From the NCBI GenBank assembly GCA_001986395.2, contig MQVO02000002.1, positions 3,100,001-3,164,000 on the forward strand: a stretch of DNA of 64,000 nt, given 5' to 3'. The translations under genes and the position numbers were made by a program. Positions within the stretch are counted from its first letter, which is position 1; each line of letters begins with the position of its first letter. Positions 23,776 through 36,200 of the stretch are shown here, piece after piece. The DNA is from Irpex lacteus. Taxonomy: Eukaryota > Basidiomycota > Agaricomycetes > Polyporales > Irpicaceae. The notes under the pieces were generated by a model. It was not told the origin of the DNA. It saw nothing but the letters and a program-made list of their open reading frames with translations, and did no database searches.

Positions 23776-24834
23776 AATGAGGAGTATTTGGCTGTGAGTA
23801 AGGTGAATGCGGCCAGGAAGAGACTGAAAGGACTCACTGCGGTCGCCAGGTAGAAATGCATCATAACGTGAGAACCGAAGACTGCTTATTCATGTTCTGG
23901 CGTGATTTACTGACATAATTATCATTTCTATCTCAGCAATCAGCAATCAGCATTCAGTCGGCCTAAGCGTACCAAGACACAGAAGCGATGACGACTCGGA
24001 GTAGAGACAGAGACATACTACGTGATCGGCCCATGGTGGGTTCTCAAGGTAGAGCCCTTCCGACGTTACGATGTGCATCGTTACAGCACCACGAATCGCT
24101 CGGAGGTACCAGTAATCATCGGTTACGCACCACATAGGCATCGTAAGCTTCGCGATTCTATAGAAAGCATCAGCTGAGCTTGCAAAACCCACTGCATGTG
24201 AATTGGCATCATGATATCTATGAAGTAAGGTCCTACAGTGTACATAAATTAGCTGTGTGATAGAAGGCTATGATATGGCTAACCTGACTCAGAGTTTGTG
24301 TATGTATTTGTCGATCAGCGATAGAGATACGATGGTGCTGCCAAGGATGAGTTCAAGCTGACATCCTGCCAGTGCCAACGGTGCCAGCTTCAGGAGAAGT
24401 AAGTCGCCGGGCCTTGCCGAACCACCGATGTGCGCGCTTACGTACGATAATAATGGGCGCCGGGGAGTAGCAAGTCTCAAGACTCAGATGAAGCGTAAGT
24501 AGTACAGCTGTACAGTGATGCTAAGCCTGAGGCTCAAGTCGGGCTCAGACGCAAGTCGTTGACGACAATCAGCTCTAACTGCACGTGAGATCTCAAATGC
24601 TTTCGAGGATTATAGCGAGTCGATACTAGCGACTAGAACCTATATGATCGGCATCAGGGAAAGTATGTGCAAGGTAGATAAGTATACGCCCGAATTGGAG
24701 CACTCATGAAGACATCGTAAATAGACCCAGCCAAGACATTGTTACATAGCTTCGTTGCGGAAGTTACTCGACTGCGCACTTGAATGTGCAACCCTTCATG
24801 TCAACTCTGGGCGTCGGGACTCGGCCCGGGATAC
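23776..24834. other. Spacer between the two epoxide hydrolase copies
   Basis: It contains the promoter of copy 1 and the 3' flank of copy 2. Part of it (about 23900-24300) is alignable with 26600-27000 upstream of copy 2. Both versions hold a short minus-strand open segment with conserved splice-like ends. Confidence 0.6.
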
Positions 24835-26463
24835 TCAGGCAAAATTCTTCCCGAAGAACTCCCTCAGGTCTGCGACGAACTCGTCCGAACTGTCGAGCGC
24901 AGCAAAATGGCCGCCTACTTTGTGCACTATATAACGGTATATCTAGGTTTAATTGTATCCAGACCCGACATATATGATAAAACATTACCTTTGTAAAAGG
25001 TTAGATTTCCGTATTTCTCGGAGTTGGCTCGTGGTATACTTCCAATGTCATAAGGCTACCAAAATAATGTTAGAGCGAACGCTGACCATCACCATGTAGC
25101 GTTCCGGTGTATACTCACGAACAGAGAGATTCCAAATGCTTTCGACTTCACTTGCAGCGATCTTACACTCGTAACTATACCTGCACCGGAAGGATCTTTC
25201 CACGCCTATACACAAAGACGTGTGTCAGAATACAGCGTGATAGGATGGCCATCGAGCACTATGATAATGGAACTAGTAGTAGGTCAAAGAATCTTGTTAC
25301 ACTCACCTGGTTGTAAATCATAACGGAAGTAGCGAAAGAACCACTGAGGAAATACAGCGCCACAGTATTCAGGAGATCGTGAGGATCGAACCTCGTAGGA
25401 TCCGACAAATCATGAATCTTTTCACCTATGTAAGCAAGCAAGGCTAGCGGGGAAGAGGCAATGGCTAATCCAATTGTGAACGGCTGAAATGCAGAAGGTT
25501 GTAAAATCATAAAACCCAAGACGGAAGACGTGTAGTCAACTTACCTTGGTCAACTGAAGCATGAAGTATCCCATTCCAGTACTATTGAAGGCCGCATCCC
25601 GAGCCAATAGCTCTCTGTCCGTCTCAGACAAGTCTGGTGAGTCCACGTACTCTTCCCGTGGCCCAAAGAAAATGTTGAAGTGGACCGACAACAGCGATTC
25701 CGGGTACAGATTTGACATTATACGTGCAATCAAAGCTCCCTGCAAGTAAGCACGTTAGATTCTTGGTCATAATGTACTCGTTGCCCATTATTTGACATAC
25801 CCAATCACCACCTTGGGCTGCGTAAGATTTGTATCCGAGCAACTTTACCGCAAGATCGTGGTAGAGTTGAGCGATATCCGTCAAGTTCCAGCCGTCCCTG
25901 CGAGGGAGTGTTGATAGAAAATACCCCGGGATGGATGGTACTATGACATGAAAACTATACTAATGTGAGATGGATATTTGGAGTATTTGCTACAGAGAGC
26001 TTACGCAGGAAGCTTAGGATCTTTCGGGTTGACAAGTGGCTCGATAACTTTGTGGAAATCGTGGAAGGTGCCTTTTGACAACTTTCAGCTAGTAGAACGC
26101 AAATATTTCTTCCATGTACTCACTTGGCCATCCATGAAGAAGTAAAAGAGGAATCGCGTCTGCACGTTCACTCCTCTGGTGTACGAAGTGAAGTTGCAGC
26201 TGGTCGCCTTGGGGAGAGGCGTAGTCGACGAGGAAGTGGTCGAACTTGTTCACGGCTTTCTCGAGATTAGACCATTTCCACTCATTCTCGAACTTATTCT
26301 TCAAGTCTTTGAGATAATCGTAGTCGATACCGAGGCTCCAAGGCGAAGCGGGATCAATGGGAGCTTGTGAGGGGAGCGGCGCAGTTTTGATCAGAGAGAT
26401 CATACTCTGCACCGCCGTGTCATCGAAATGGATTGGAACCCCTCGCAAATTGTTGAAAGACAT
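24835..26463 (-). CDS. Epoxide hydrolase, microsomal type (copy 2)
   Basis: Eight exons (26124-26463, 26005-26071, 25801-25954, 25545-25739, 25307-25483, 25119-25205, 24989-25055, 24835-24926) match copy 1 in every length and phase and give 392 residues. The nucleophile Asp (GGDWG) and catalytic His (VGGHFAALD) are kept. The oxyanion motif is HGWPS rather than HGWPG because the first-exon donor is preceded by A instead of G. The C-terminus reads DLREFFGKNFA. Both copies look intact and probably active; substrate differences cannot be predicted from sequence alone. Confidence 0.93.
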
Positions 26464-27320
26464 GCTGAGAGGACTTGGCAGTGCGTGAAGTAGATGCGGA
26501 TAGAAAGAGGCTGAATTGGATCCACTGTGTGTATGGCGAGGGTAAATATACGCTATAAGGTGAGAGCTAAAGGGTGCTTCTTGACGCTCTGGTACTGATA
26601 TATTTTTCTGATCATACGATCAGCCTGGCGTACAAAGCGGCAGCCCATAAGCAACAACGACTTGGAGTAGATTCAGAGACGTACTGCATGAACGGCCCGC
26701 CGTAGCTTCTTTTCCGTGATGGACTCGGACATCGTTACAGCACAGAGGGCCGATCGGAGGTACCATTCATTATCCTTACGCACTACGCAGGCATGGAAAA
26801 GCTTCGCAATTCTATAGAACAGTATCAGCTGAGCATGTCGTTCTGAACTGACTCTGGACACGATGTCTATGAAGTAAAGTCCTACATAAATTCGCCGCTG
26901 TCATGATGAGCTGCATGATAGAACCTTGGATGCGGATAAAACTACTAACCTGACTCAGAGTTGGTGCATTCGGAAGCCAGCGATAGGTTTGCGACGGTTC
27001 CGTCAAGGATGGGTTCAAGCTGATATCGTGCTACTGCGCAGTAAGTCGCTTGCCGAATATATGTGCGCTTGAATACAAATCATTATCCGACTCTACTAGC
27101 TTCCCTGAATACTTCGTGCAGCTCAAGCTTCTAAGAAGCGGGGATATGCGTAAAAATGTCGAGAGCCATCGTCGTTAGAAAGATGCCTGCATAATACGCC
27201 AAAATCCTGAATCTATCGCAGAATCTACTATGTCGAAGTTAATCACACGTTACTTCACGGTCAGCGACCTAGGACGTACGGCTAAATACATTTTCCCTCC
27301 CATCCAGAGATACGTCTGTC
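26464..27320. other. Upstream region of epoxide hydrolase copy 2
   Basis: It holds the promoter of copy 2 and the duplicated upstream segment. Nothing else coding is supported up to the SurE-like stop codon. Confidence 0.5.
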
Positions 27321-28814
27321 TTAAGCGGGGATGGCAGGATGACCAAAGAGGACGTTAAGTTTGGTCTGGGCAGGCTCCGCAGTGCCCGAAGGAGCGTCAT
27401 AATCAACGCCGAAGAAGCTGACAGAGGTCTGGCATTGAGCAGCAACAGGGGTCTCCCCTAAAGACGAAGAATGAATATGTGTGTATAACAAATGTGCTAA
27501 AGCTCACCAGGTAAGAACTTGGCGCCGTTGAATGCGGTGTTCACACCAGGAGCCTCGCTAGAATTTATTGCCGGTGTGAGTAAAGCGCAATAAGGTAGTA
27601 TGAGCCTCAACTGACATGTTGGCAAACTGAGGTAGACCAGTGGTCTCGTTCAACGAAAGCTTGTCAACGAGTGCGCCACCAGTGAAGCGAGTGAGAATGA
27701 ACGGCGGCTATGGGGAACATCAATATCTGCCTCAGACGAAGTCAAACTGTCATGCTTACAGCGGTACACGGGTTCCCAGGGCCGAACACTGGGAAGTTGA
27801 CGCTAACATATCGTTGTCAGCCCCGGCCCTTTGCTACATTCATTACGCATGAATCAACGACTCACTTGATGCCAACACCGAGCGGCAGGATAGGCTCTCC
27901 CTGCTTCGTAGTGTTCGCTAAAGCATCGACGAAGTTAGCGGTCAAGTTAGCGACGATATTAGCAGGGTCGTCCGAGAGGCCTGTGTTGGTCGTGAATGAG
28001 CGATGGGTGCTGTTTCCGGCAGAGAAAGCAACACCGGGAACCTAGATATACAAGCATTTCATTATATTGTGACGTAAACAAATGGGTTAGAAATATGACT
28101 CACACCCTTGTAGACCGCAGCGTAAGTAGCACCCATGGTTCCACTGAGAGTATACAAGAATGGCCCGAGGTTGCCACCCTCGTTGGGTCCGTTGACCACA
28201 AGGTCGATGGTTTCATTTCCAAGAACCTGAGGCACAATTACGTCTAGTCCGAAGAAAGTCTAACGAAATAGGGCTTAAGTGTCACAGGATAAGTAGTATG
28301 AAGTACGGGCGAGATTACTCACAGTAGCGGCGGGGGTACCGTTGAAGTACCCTGCGATAAGTTTGAACTATCAGCATTCGGTGATGTCGGTGAAAGCAAC
28401 ACTCACAAATATGGTCATTATTCGCGTCATGACCGAAGAAAGGAGCACCGACGGGTACACTACCGAATTCGCCACCGGGCGCAGTGACGTTGGTGGTTGG
28501 GAGGATGACACGTCCGCCCTGTCCAGAATTCTGGACGAGGGGACTAGTATCATGACATTGTGATATGAGGTCATGCGGAAGTAGAAGCGCGAACATGTAC
28601 TCACGCGACCAGGACGACGTTATGTCCACGCTTGGTCAGTTCATCAAAGGTGGCTCTGTACATATGTCAGCGATAGCAACACTGACGTTAGCGATAGAAC
28701 ATACCGAATGTTGGCAGAAGCCCAAGAGTCATCGTTGCCCAACAAGATATTGAGACCAGCGACTGAGCTTGCAAGAGCCGAGAGGGCAAGGGCTGGCAGA
28801 GCAAACTTGAACAT
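27321..28814 (-). CDS. Secreted SurE-like acid phosphatase/nucleotidase
   Basis: Ten exons (28705-28814, 28605-28655, 28407-28543, 28323-28351, 28104-28259, 27866-28041, 27760-27802, 27616-27707, 27508-27557, 27321-27457) sum to 981 nt, or 326 residues. Residues 1-20 are a clear signal peptide. The mature protein starts LNILLGNDD, the SurE metal-binding Asp pair. GHNVVLVAPLVQNSGQGG, NGTPAAT and LVVNGPNEGGNLG follow, and the last keeps the SurE motif in which Asn binds metal. Several N-glycosylation sequons (NVT, NET, NST, NLT, NTT) fit extracellular or vacuolar export. SurE enzymes hydrolyse nucleoside monophosphates and other phosphate esters. The C-terminal extension ending FGHPAIPA is typical of the fungal subfamily. 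Confidence 0.92.
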
Positions 28815-29489
28815 GGTGATGAGGCCGCGAACTAGAGGATCACCTTCGATGACACACGTACCTCTAACGATGTCGACGCACTTATACATGTGCCCTCGCG
28901 TTAATTGCGCCGATTATTGAGGACCATCAGGTACGAGAATCTCGGAAGGCTGCACACGTTGCAGTGGACGAAGAGATACTTACAATAAAATTAAGCAGCC
29001 GCCGTCAGGCGGGGTTGCGCCTCTCAGCGGTGCGCCAATGGCTGCAGACACGTTCGTCCACGAGCGTAAGCACGCATGCTGGTGATGAAACAAAACCCCA
29101 CTAAATTGCGCAAGCAGACATCACCTTCCCATGTCATTCGATGTCGTGAGAATTGGGGGGCACTGTTGATCAATTTGTGAGAAGCTGCATCGCTGTTTAG
29201 GATAGGAGTCAGCAATCTTCGGAGGCTCGAATGTTTGCACCGACGTCATTTTCAATGTGAGTAGTTCTAGTCATCCTCAGTCAATGGCGAAGGTACGCTG
29301 CGCAGATGCAGCGACTGTACTGAGTTTATGAATCCTAGAGCATGGTGGCAGTAAGCTTACAAGGTCGTCAATCAGGCTATAATTACATTGCAGATGTGAG
29401 TTTCTTTCCATGTAAAGTATGAGATGTTGGCGTAGAGCCGACCCAGCGCATTCAATCTGATCAAGCTCTTCGGATTGCAGCTCGGCTGC
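28815..29489. other. Intergenic region upstream of the SurE-like gene
   Basis: This lies between the SurE-like start and the stop of the E2 gene, both on the minus strand. It should contain the SurE-like promoter and the 3' UTR of the E2 gene; no gene is supported. Confidence 0.5.
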
Positions 29490-30442
29490 TTATGTAGCGT
29501 ATCTGATAAAGCAAGATCAGGCCGCAAGCACGATCTAACAATGCACATGCACTCACTTCTTAGTCCACTCTTTCGCGGTCGCTAAAAACTTGGCATTGTC
29601 GGTCTTCATGAGCTGCAATAATATGTTAGGGAAGTTATGCAAGCGTAGGAAATAACATACAGCTGCTATCTCGGGTTCGAATGGATCGTCGGAACTGGGG
29701 TTGTTCAGCTTCTCTTGGATGACGGCCAATACTAGAGTGCAGATGTTAAGTAAGCTGCCGACGGACTGGGTCTTGGCAATGTGATGTACCTGATGACAAC
29801 GTCACGGTGGGTTTCCACTAAAGCCACGGTCAAACCAGATTCAAAATAATTCAAGAACGTTCGTACGTACCTGATCTCGCAATACTGGCACGCAAATGTG
29901 TCCTTCCTCGTTTATACCCGGGTGATATATCTTAGTTGAAAACACGACCTATCAAACCAGCGATTTCTGTCGATTATCTTGTCACATTGGCATATCGGCA
30001 AACCTACCGATGGTGCCTTGAAGGGGAAGTTCTCCGGCAGTGTGAGTGTAAAGTGATATTTGCCTCCTCTATAGGGACTTGTATCCTATGCAGGAAATGT
30101 GGGTTGTTAGCCATCTGTCCTGCCGCGTGTCCTGAACTGTATTGAGAATCGTACTGCAGCTTTGATTGAGCATTTCCATATGAACATGTTGTCGTCTTGT
30201 ATCTCAACTGAAACTCCCTGAGCACGAGTCACGATTAGCAGCTGGATTAACGTAGTAGATATGAGCATACCTCTAGTGGCTTTCTGCTCAAGTCCGCGAG
30301 CTCCTGTGTGATGAGCCAATTTCATTCAGCAAGCTAAATACCGCGAGCAAGATGCTGTGGCACCTTCTGTATTCTCCTGTACAATGAGTGAGTCGTGCAT
30401 AACCGATGTTGGTTCCGATATCACAAACCTTTGCGATGCCAT
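29490..30442 (-). CDS. Ubiquitin-conjugating enzyme E2
   Basis: Ten very short exons (30429-30442, 30364-30376, 30271-30303, 30155-30217, 30008-30085, 29871-29948, 29790-29817, 29661-29731, 29557-29612, 29490-29502) sum to 447 nt, or 148 residues, the standard size of a class I E2. The UBC fold is readable from MASQRRIQKELADL through SPYRGGKYHFTLTLPENFPFKAP to EWTKKYAT. The active-site Cys is in GHICVPVLRDQWKP. It accepts ubiquitin from E1 and passes it on with an E3. The tripeptide usually HPN upstream of the Cys reads HPG here (YHPGINEEGHIC). The sequence is intermediate between UBE2D- and UBE2L-type E2s, so I give no symbol. Confidence 0.93.
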
Positions 30443-30900
30443 TTTGACACCTGTGTCTGGTTGTACGATGCAGTAGATGAAAGGAGGAGGAAAGGAAGGG
30501 TGTGGAATGAGTCCGCCTCATGCACCGCGCAGGTCGTCCTCGGTCATAATGGGCGCTTGATCCACGTGGGATGCATGACCGTCTGCTGGTCTCTCGGCCA
30601 TTCTCCTTGTCCTCGACTTCAACGTCGCCCAGTGCTCTCATAGCCTTAACCTGCGTAGAAGTAAGAGAACATACAGGCGAGAGGACAACATAACACATAT
30701 ATAGGTCGCCGTACGTCACAAACCATGTTCAAATTGTTCGTTGCGCTTTAATTACAATCGTTTCTCATTTCTCCACGCACCTCTCTAATCTGTTCTCGAC
30801 GCATCAGCCCTCAAAATCCATCGAGGCTGAAGTATAGGTCTGTCAAGGCTCGCACTACACGGACGGATATAACCTAGCATCGTATTTACACCTCTGCGAT
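30443..30900. promoter_or_regulatory. Bidirectional promoter region between E2 and ASH2 genes
   Basis: These 458 bp separate divergent start codons, so both promoters must lie here. No obvious TATA box is seen on either side. Confidence 0.5.
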
Positions 30901-32910
30901 ATGGAAGCTCCCAGCTCCCCACGTGAAGCATCTCCTGCTGTTGCAGTTCTTGCAGTACCCATACCCACACAGCCCTTAGGCAGAAAACGCAAACACGCAG
31001 CCATATCAGGTGGACCTGCAGCATCTCCTGCGCCTTCCGATGGCACAGGAACACCGAATCCCGCCAATGACAACGTTGTTATACACACCAAACAGTTCGA
31101 CCTCGCCAGTCGGCCGCGTTTGACTGTGTCTCGGCATCCCTCGTTTATTCCCGTGGCGCCTGGCTCTCCATACTACTCGACTGAGCCTCTCTGCTTCAAC
31201 CGACTTAACTTTCGTTACACCCCTGCGGGGATATCCAACCCTACTTCGGCACACCCGTTTCGTACCATCGAGTCTGCACCTCAAGCACTGCGCGTGTCCT
31301 GGGAGGATAGAAGCCCGTTCATCAAGGTCACGCCGGATGGATTGGGGTTAAGAGGAGAGAAGGGGTTTAGGAGCGCGAGATGTAACGCCCCAGTACGGGA
31401 AGGCAAATGGTATATGGAGGTTAAGATCACCCTAGGCGGGGGCGACAAGCCTGAGGGAATGAAGAGGAAGGAGGGCAGTCACGTCCGCGTTGGATGGGCT
31501 AGGAGGGAGGCTCCATTGGGAGGGCCAGCAGGGCTTGATGGCTACAGCTATGCAGTACGAGACAAGACCGGGGAGAAGGTGCACCTTTCTCGTCCTAGAC
31601 CGTATGGACAGCCGTTCAAGTCTGGAGACGTAGTGGGGATGTATATATCCCTTCCATCTCCGCGACGTCAGCCGAATAAAAAGGATCCCCATGACCCGGC
31701 ACACATTCAGCGCGAGCGCATCGCTATCGAGTTCAAAGGACAAGAATATTTCGAGTCCTTGGAGTATTCACAGTCAAAGGAGATGCTCGCTCTCATGGAA
31801 GCTAACAACCGCTCGAAGGACAGTAGTTCTACTCCCGCTCCGCCACCAACCAAGAAATCTGCGACCGTGAAGAACCTACCGTCTACATCAAGAGGGAAGG
31901 CGAGTCTCCCGGAACCTGCTCCCATGCGCCCGTTGCCGAAACTTGGGCCGGAATCCTGTATAGCGTTCTTCGTGAATGGGCAGCCTCAGGGAATCGCCTT
32001 CCAGGACCTCTACGACTATCTTCCGCTCCGTAAAGGGCCCGACAAGGCGCAAGAAAAGAAGCGAGCTCACAAGGATGGTATCCGCGAGCACAAGGAAAAC
32101 CCCTTCGACGACGGCAGCCTAGGCTACTATCCCGTCATTTCCCTCTTTAACGAGGCCGAAGTCAGAATAAATACCGGCCCCGATTTCGATTATCCTCCGC
32201 CCGCTGATATAGACGCTGTGCTCGTATCTCCAAACGACGATGTGAAACCTTCACTGGACTCCACACCCAAGTGGCGTCCGATGTGCGACCGGTACCCAGA
32301 GTATATGGCTGAGCAGTTCGCACTTGACGACGCAGATGAGGCCGAGGACGCGAAACAAGTCCAGGCTCGTCAGGTATGTCGGCATGACGAATCCCTACAG
32401 CACCATGCGCTGATTGCTATTCCTCTCAATGTATAGGCCGTCGAGTCAAAGAAAGTGACCGATCAAGAGAAGCTCGAACTTCATCGAGCTAAACGACGCG
32501 CTCAAGCCGCCCGCCGTAGGGAGAAAAGGCTCCAGGAGAAGGAACACGTCGAGCCCGAGGTGCCCGCTGCGGGCGACACGGACATCGTACACATACCACA
32601 GCTGGATCAACAGAGTCGCGACCCATCGATGGAGGTAGACAGCGCGTTGATCGAGGACAGGGAGAGTCGTTACAGTTCCCCTGGTATCCAATCACTCGAG
32701 CCGCTGGTGGCTGAGAATCCTCACACAGGGCCTACTGTTGGGCTGGGTTTCTCACCTTCCTTGGTCGTGGGATCTGTGGGCGATGTCCAGTCTTATTGGC
32801 TCGGGACTGGCAACGATACGAGCGAGTACAATACTGAGTACGAGGACGGGGCCGCGGAAGTTGACAGTCAAGGACCGGATGTTAGGTTCGAAGATGAACT
32901 GATGAATTGA
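30901..32910 (+). CDS. ASH2/Bre2-like COMPASS (Set1 complex) subunit with SPRY domain
   Basis: Two exons (30901-32373, 32437-32910) encode 648 residues. The central SPRY domain spans roughly residues 130-430, with VSWEDRSPFIKVTPDGLGLRGEKGFRSAR, GKWYMEVKI, HVRVGWARREAPLGGPAGLDGYSYA and KSGDVVGMYI. It then resumes in CIAFFVNGQPQGIAFQDL and LGYYPVISLF after a low-complexity insertion, as in fungal Bre2. A bipartite basic motif GRKRKH near residue 29 suggests nuclear import. A basic helix (HRAKRRAQAARRREKRLQ) and an acidic tail follow. In COMPASS, Ash2/Bre2 supports histone H3 Lys4 methylation by Set1. No PHD finger is seen, also as in yeast Bre2. Confidence 0.93.
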
Positions 32911-33208
32911 CGAAGAATTCTTAAGTGAGAGACAAAAAAGGAGTGGGTATCGATATGGTCTGAGAGTCGAGGATCTAAAGGAGCGTTATGTGTGGCGAAG
33001 AGGCCACATACAAGGTAGAATGAGGGGGTATTCCATCCTATACTAGAGGAAGACGTACAATGTTCTACTGGTATAAATACAGTGAAAAGTTAGCTATCAC
33101 GAAAGGCGGTCCCGATAAATATGGCCACCGAGATACACGAGCGCAGTGACAACATCGTGGTGGGTAGGAGACGAGAACTCAAGCGAGAGTCAAGGTATAT
33201 GTCCGTCG

Positions 33209-36200
33209 TTATATCGTGAGTGTGAGGTGCTCGATGACAGGTTGGCTCACAACGTGGCTGTTCGTGCCATAATGTCCGCGGGGAGGCATGGTGGAAGGAA
33301 TAGTCTCAGCAAATTGTTCACCGCACATGTTGACCAATGTATCGTGCAGCATCTTGCCGTAACGGACTACAAGAAAGGATATGAGCGACTAGTTCTGCAT
33401 AAGAGGAATGTATACATACAGGCCAAGTGAACCCGCTCTCCGGCTCTGTTCAGCATCATTCTGCAATTCCGTGAGTAAGAGATAAATGTGAAAAAGTTGT
33501 TTGTCCCACTCACCGGACAAACGAGATCTCGCCTTGGAGGACGACAATCTGGTCGTGGTCATTGGAGTCGATGGCAGCTCTCAAGAACCGAACCAAAACA
33601 CGGCCGGCCATGAACCAACACATCTGAAACGATACGTCGTGAGTTTACCACGGAACAACGGTGGCATGAATCGAAGATCGACTTACAAAGACTTGTAAAT
33701 CAAGAAGCGTGACGTCGTAGTTGGTGGAGCCAAGGGTATACATAAGCTCGACAATGGTGCGCGAGGCCATGAGAGTCTTCACAGCGGATGGGTCGTTGGG
33801 CGTGTCCGGTTTAGCATGAGGTTCGTGCAACAAAATATGGGCTCTACAAAACGACAACGCAAAGGAAGCATCAGTAAAAAGACCCGTAGTATAGCCATCT
33901 ACGTCGACGTACAAATGCGCCGCAGTACAAGCAGTGTACAAGTATGGGTCCAACACATCGTTCTCCACAGGGGAACGCAAACGAGGCGGGAACGACGGCC
34001 GGAAATTCGTAATGATCTGATCGAGCTGATTGAACTCGGGAGAAGTCGTCGCCTCTTCAAAGTACGCAGGTTCGAACGCCGCGTTCTGTGGAGAGAGCAC
34101 CGAGGCCTCCGCTGGGTTGTAAAGTCGCCACCGGAAGCGCAGGTTGAAGGTCTTCACTCGCGAAAGGAGAATGGCGGACTTTGTGTAGAGTATGAACGAA
34201 TCCGTCTGATCGACAGGGTGTTTGTACAGCAGATCAGGGGTATATGACCATTGACGGCCTTCTGGTAGGACAAGGACCTGGAGAAGATGTCAAACGTTGC
34301 ACTTATGTTACTAATTGGTGAGAGAAGAACGTACCCCCTGTTCGAATTGATCTCCCCTTAGGGGAAGAAGCTGGCATACGTCAAGGTCGTCAAGGCTCAG
34401 AGCCCAACCGTTTCCAGTACCTTGTTGACGCTCCATCGAGTACGCTATCAAACAGTCAGTATATATGAAGGTAACCGGTAATCGCATTTGCCTACCTATC
34501 CAGAACGTGTTTCTGCGGATCTCATCTTCAATAACGCTCTTTGCTGGTGGGAGCACTGAAGGTGGCTTGTAATGCGTTATCGCAGCAGTAGTGTAACACG
34601 TGCTGATGCTGCACGGCCCAGTACAACGGATTGCGTGAGCCGCAGAGAGGAAAGCCTATATCAAAGTTCAAAGTGAGAAGATGAGAAGAAGCATGACGAC
34701 AATGCTGACATACATCAGTCCATCTATGAGATGTCGTCAGTAAATCACAACCCCAGAGATATATAGCTGTCGAGGCGTACCTTCCCTGACTCAAATACCA
34801 CCACGTCAAGATAATTTGCGCTGGTAGAACTCATTCAACGATACATCATAACATGAAAACGCCGTTAACTTACCTTGTAGACATTGGAAGTCTGCCCGCA
34901 CCAGGCCGACGTCTGAGCTCTTCTTCGCATATCGCGCCTGCTGTTCCGAGAACGTCTCACGGCCGACGCCTTCTCCAATGACGTCTGGACGATGATGGCT
35001 TCTCTTCCATCGCCCTGATTGCATTTCAACTAAAAATATGTCAGTGATGCAGCAACGGCAGCTCGAGGGGAAGAGGCAGCCTACATGGGGTGTCTTCTGG
35101 GTCGTTGAAGATCTGATTCTCAGGTACGTTACCAGTATACAAACTGCCGACGGCACACATAGCGTGCAGAATGGCGACGTGGGGGAACCGTGGATCGGTG
35201 GGAAGAAGGTCGAGCGAAGCCAGGAACGTGGGAGCGTGGAACAGCCGAGTCGCATGCATATGACAAGCAAAAAAGGACTCGACGCTGGAGTGCATTAGCT
35301 TTGGGTCGAAAGGACTAGTAGACAACACTTACAGATGCCGAGTGACTGCGGGACTAGGCAGGTTCGGAGGCCACGAACGGATTTCCATGTAATTATCACC
35401 ATATGGCCCGGGAGCTGGCAGAAGGTTTGGGTTATGAACATCTGAGGTTGGAGAAGAGTGGGCAGGTCGCGTGCTTCTGCTGTTCATGCCTTCCGGAATC
35501 GGTTGTACGCCGTCCAAGCCACCTGCAGAAGAGAATGACGCATATCGACTGGTGCTTCCACTGGCACCGACAGACCCTGGGTATTGACCATACATGGCTG
35601 CTTCTTGGCCCATGGACTGAACGTCTGAGTGGTGAGGGAACTTGGGAACCGGCGCATACTGTCCGATAGGGGGCGACGAGTTTGTCCCATCAGAGCCGAC
35701 GACTGTGGGGCTAACTCTTGAGTTCTGCTGCGACAACACGGAAATGGTCTTGTCCTTCTCATGCAATTGGTTCTCCAGTTCGCCTGTAACGAAGGATCAA
35801 CGTCGAGCACAGTTTCAAGTTGAAACACTGTCATACGTATTTTGCTCTCCATCTTCTCATACATCTTCCGGGATATCGCGTTGCCCGCGTCGGGGTCAAA
35901 TACAGGAACTGACTCTGGTGGTTAGTAATAGGGCTCGCTTAGGTATGGTTGGTATGCACCTTCGTCATACGTGCAGTCGGGCTGCTTGTCCATAATAGTG
36001 CCTTCAGCAGCATGAGAGAGAGCGTATGCATGCGAACGGCTGCAGGTCGAGCAAGTCGGGCGTTTTGCGTCACTTTGAAAGTAGGAACCGGTCAGCACGG
36101 GAAGGTTATCTTGACGGTCGTTGTATAATAGCCCCTGGCTAGAAACTCACCATTTCTAGACAGGTCGGGCATGTTAATCACTCGCCGACTTGGTACATGA

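Larger units (their letters stand above)
21900..26990 (-). repeat. Tandem duplication of a ~2.4 kb epoxide hydrolase unit
   Basis: Unit 1 covers about 21900-24300 and unit 2 about 24540-26990. Similarity extends outside the coding sequence on both sides: gttgacgacaa..ctagaacctac-type blocks at 21907-22020 and 24560-24660, and the ctatagaat(c/t)gcgaagctt blocks upstream. Exons are far better conserved than introns. Confidence 0.8.
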
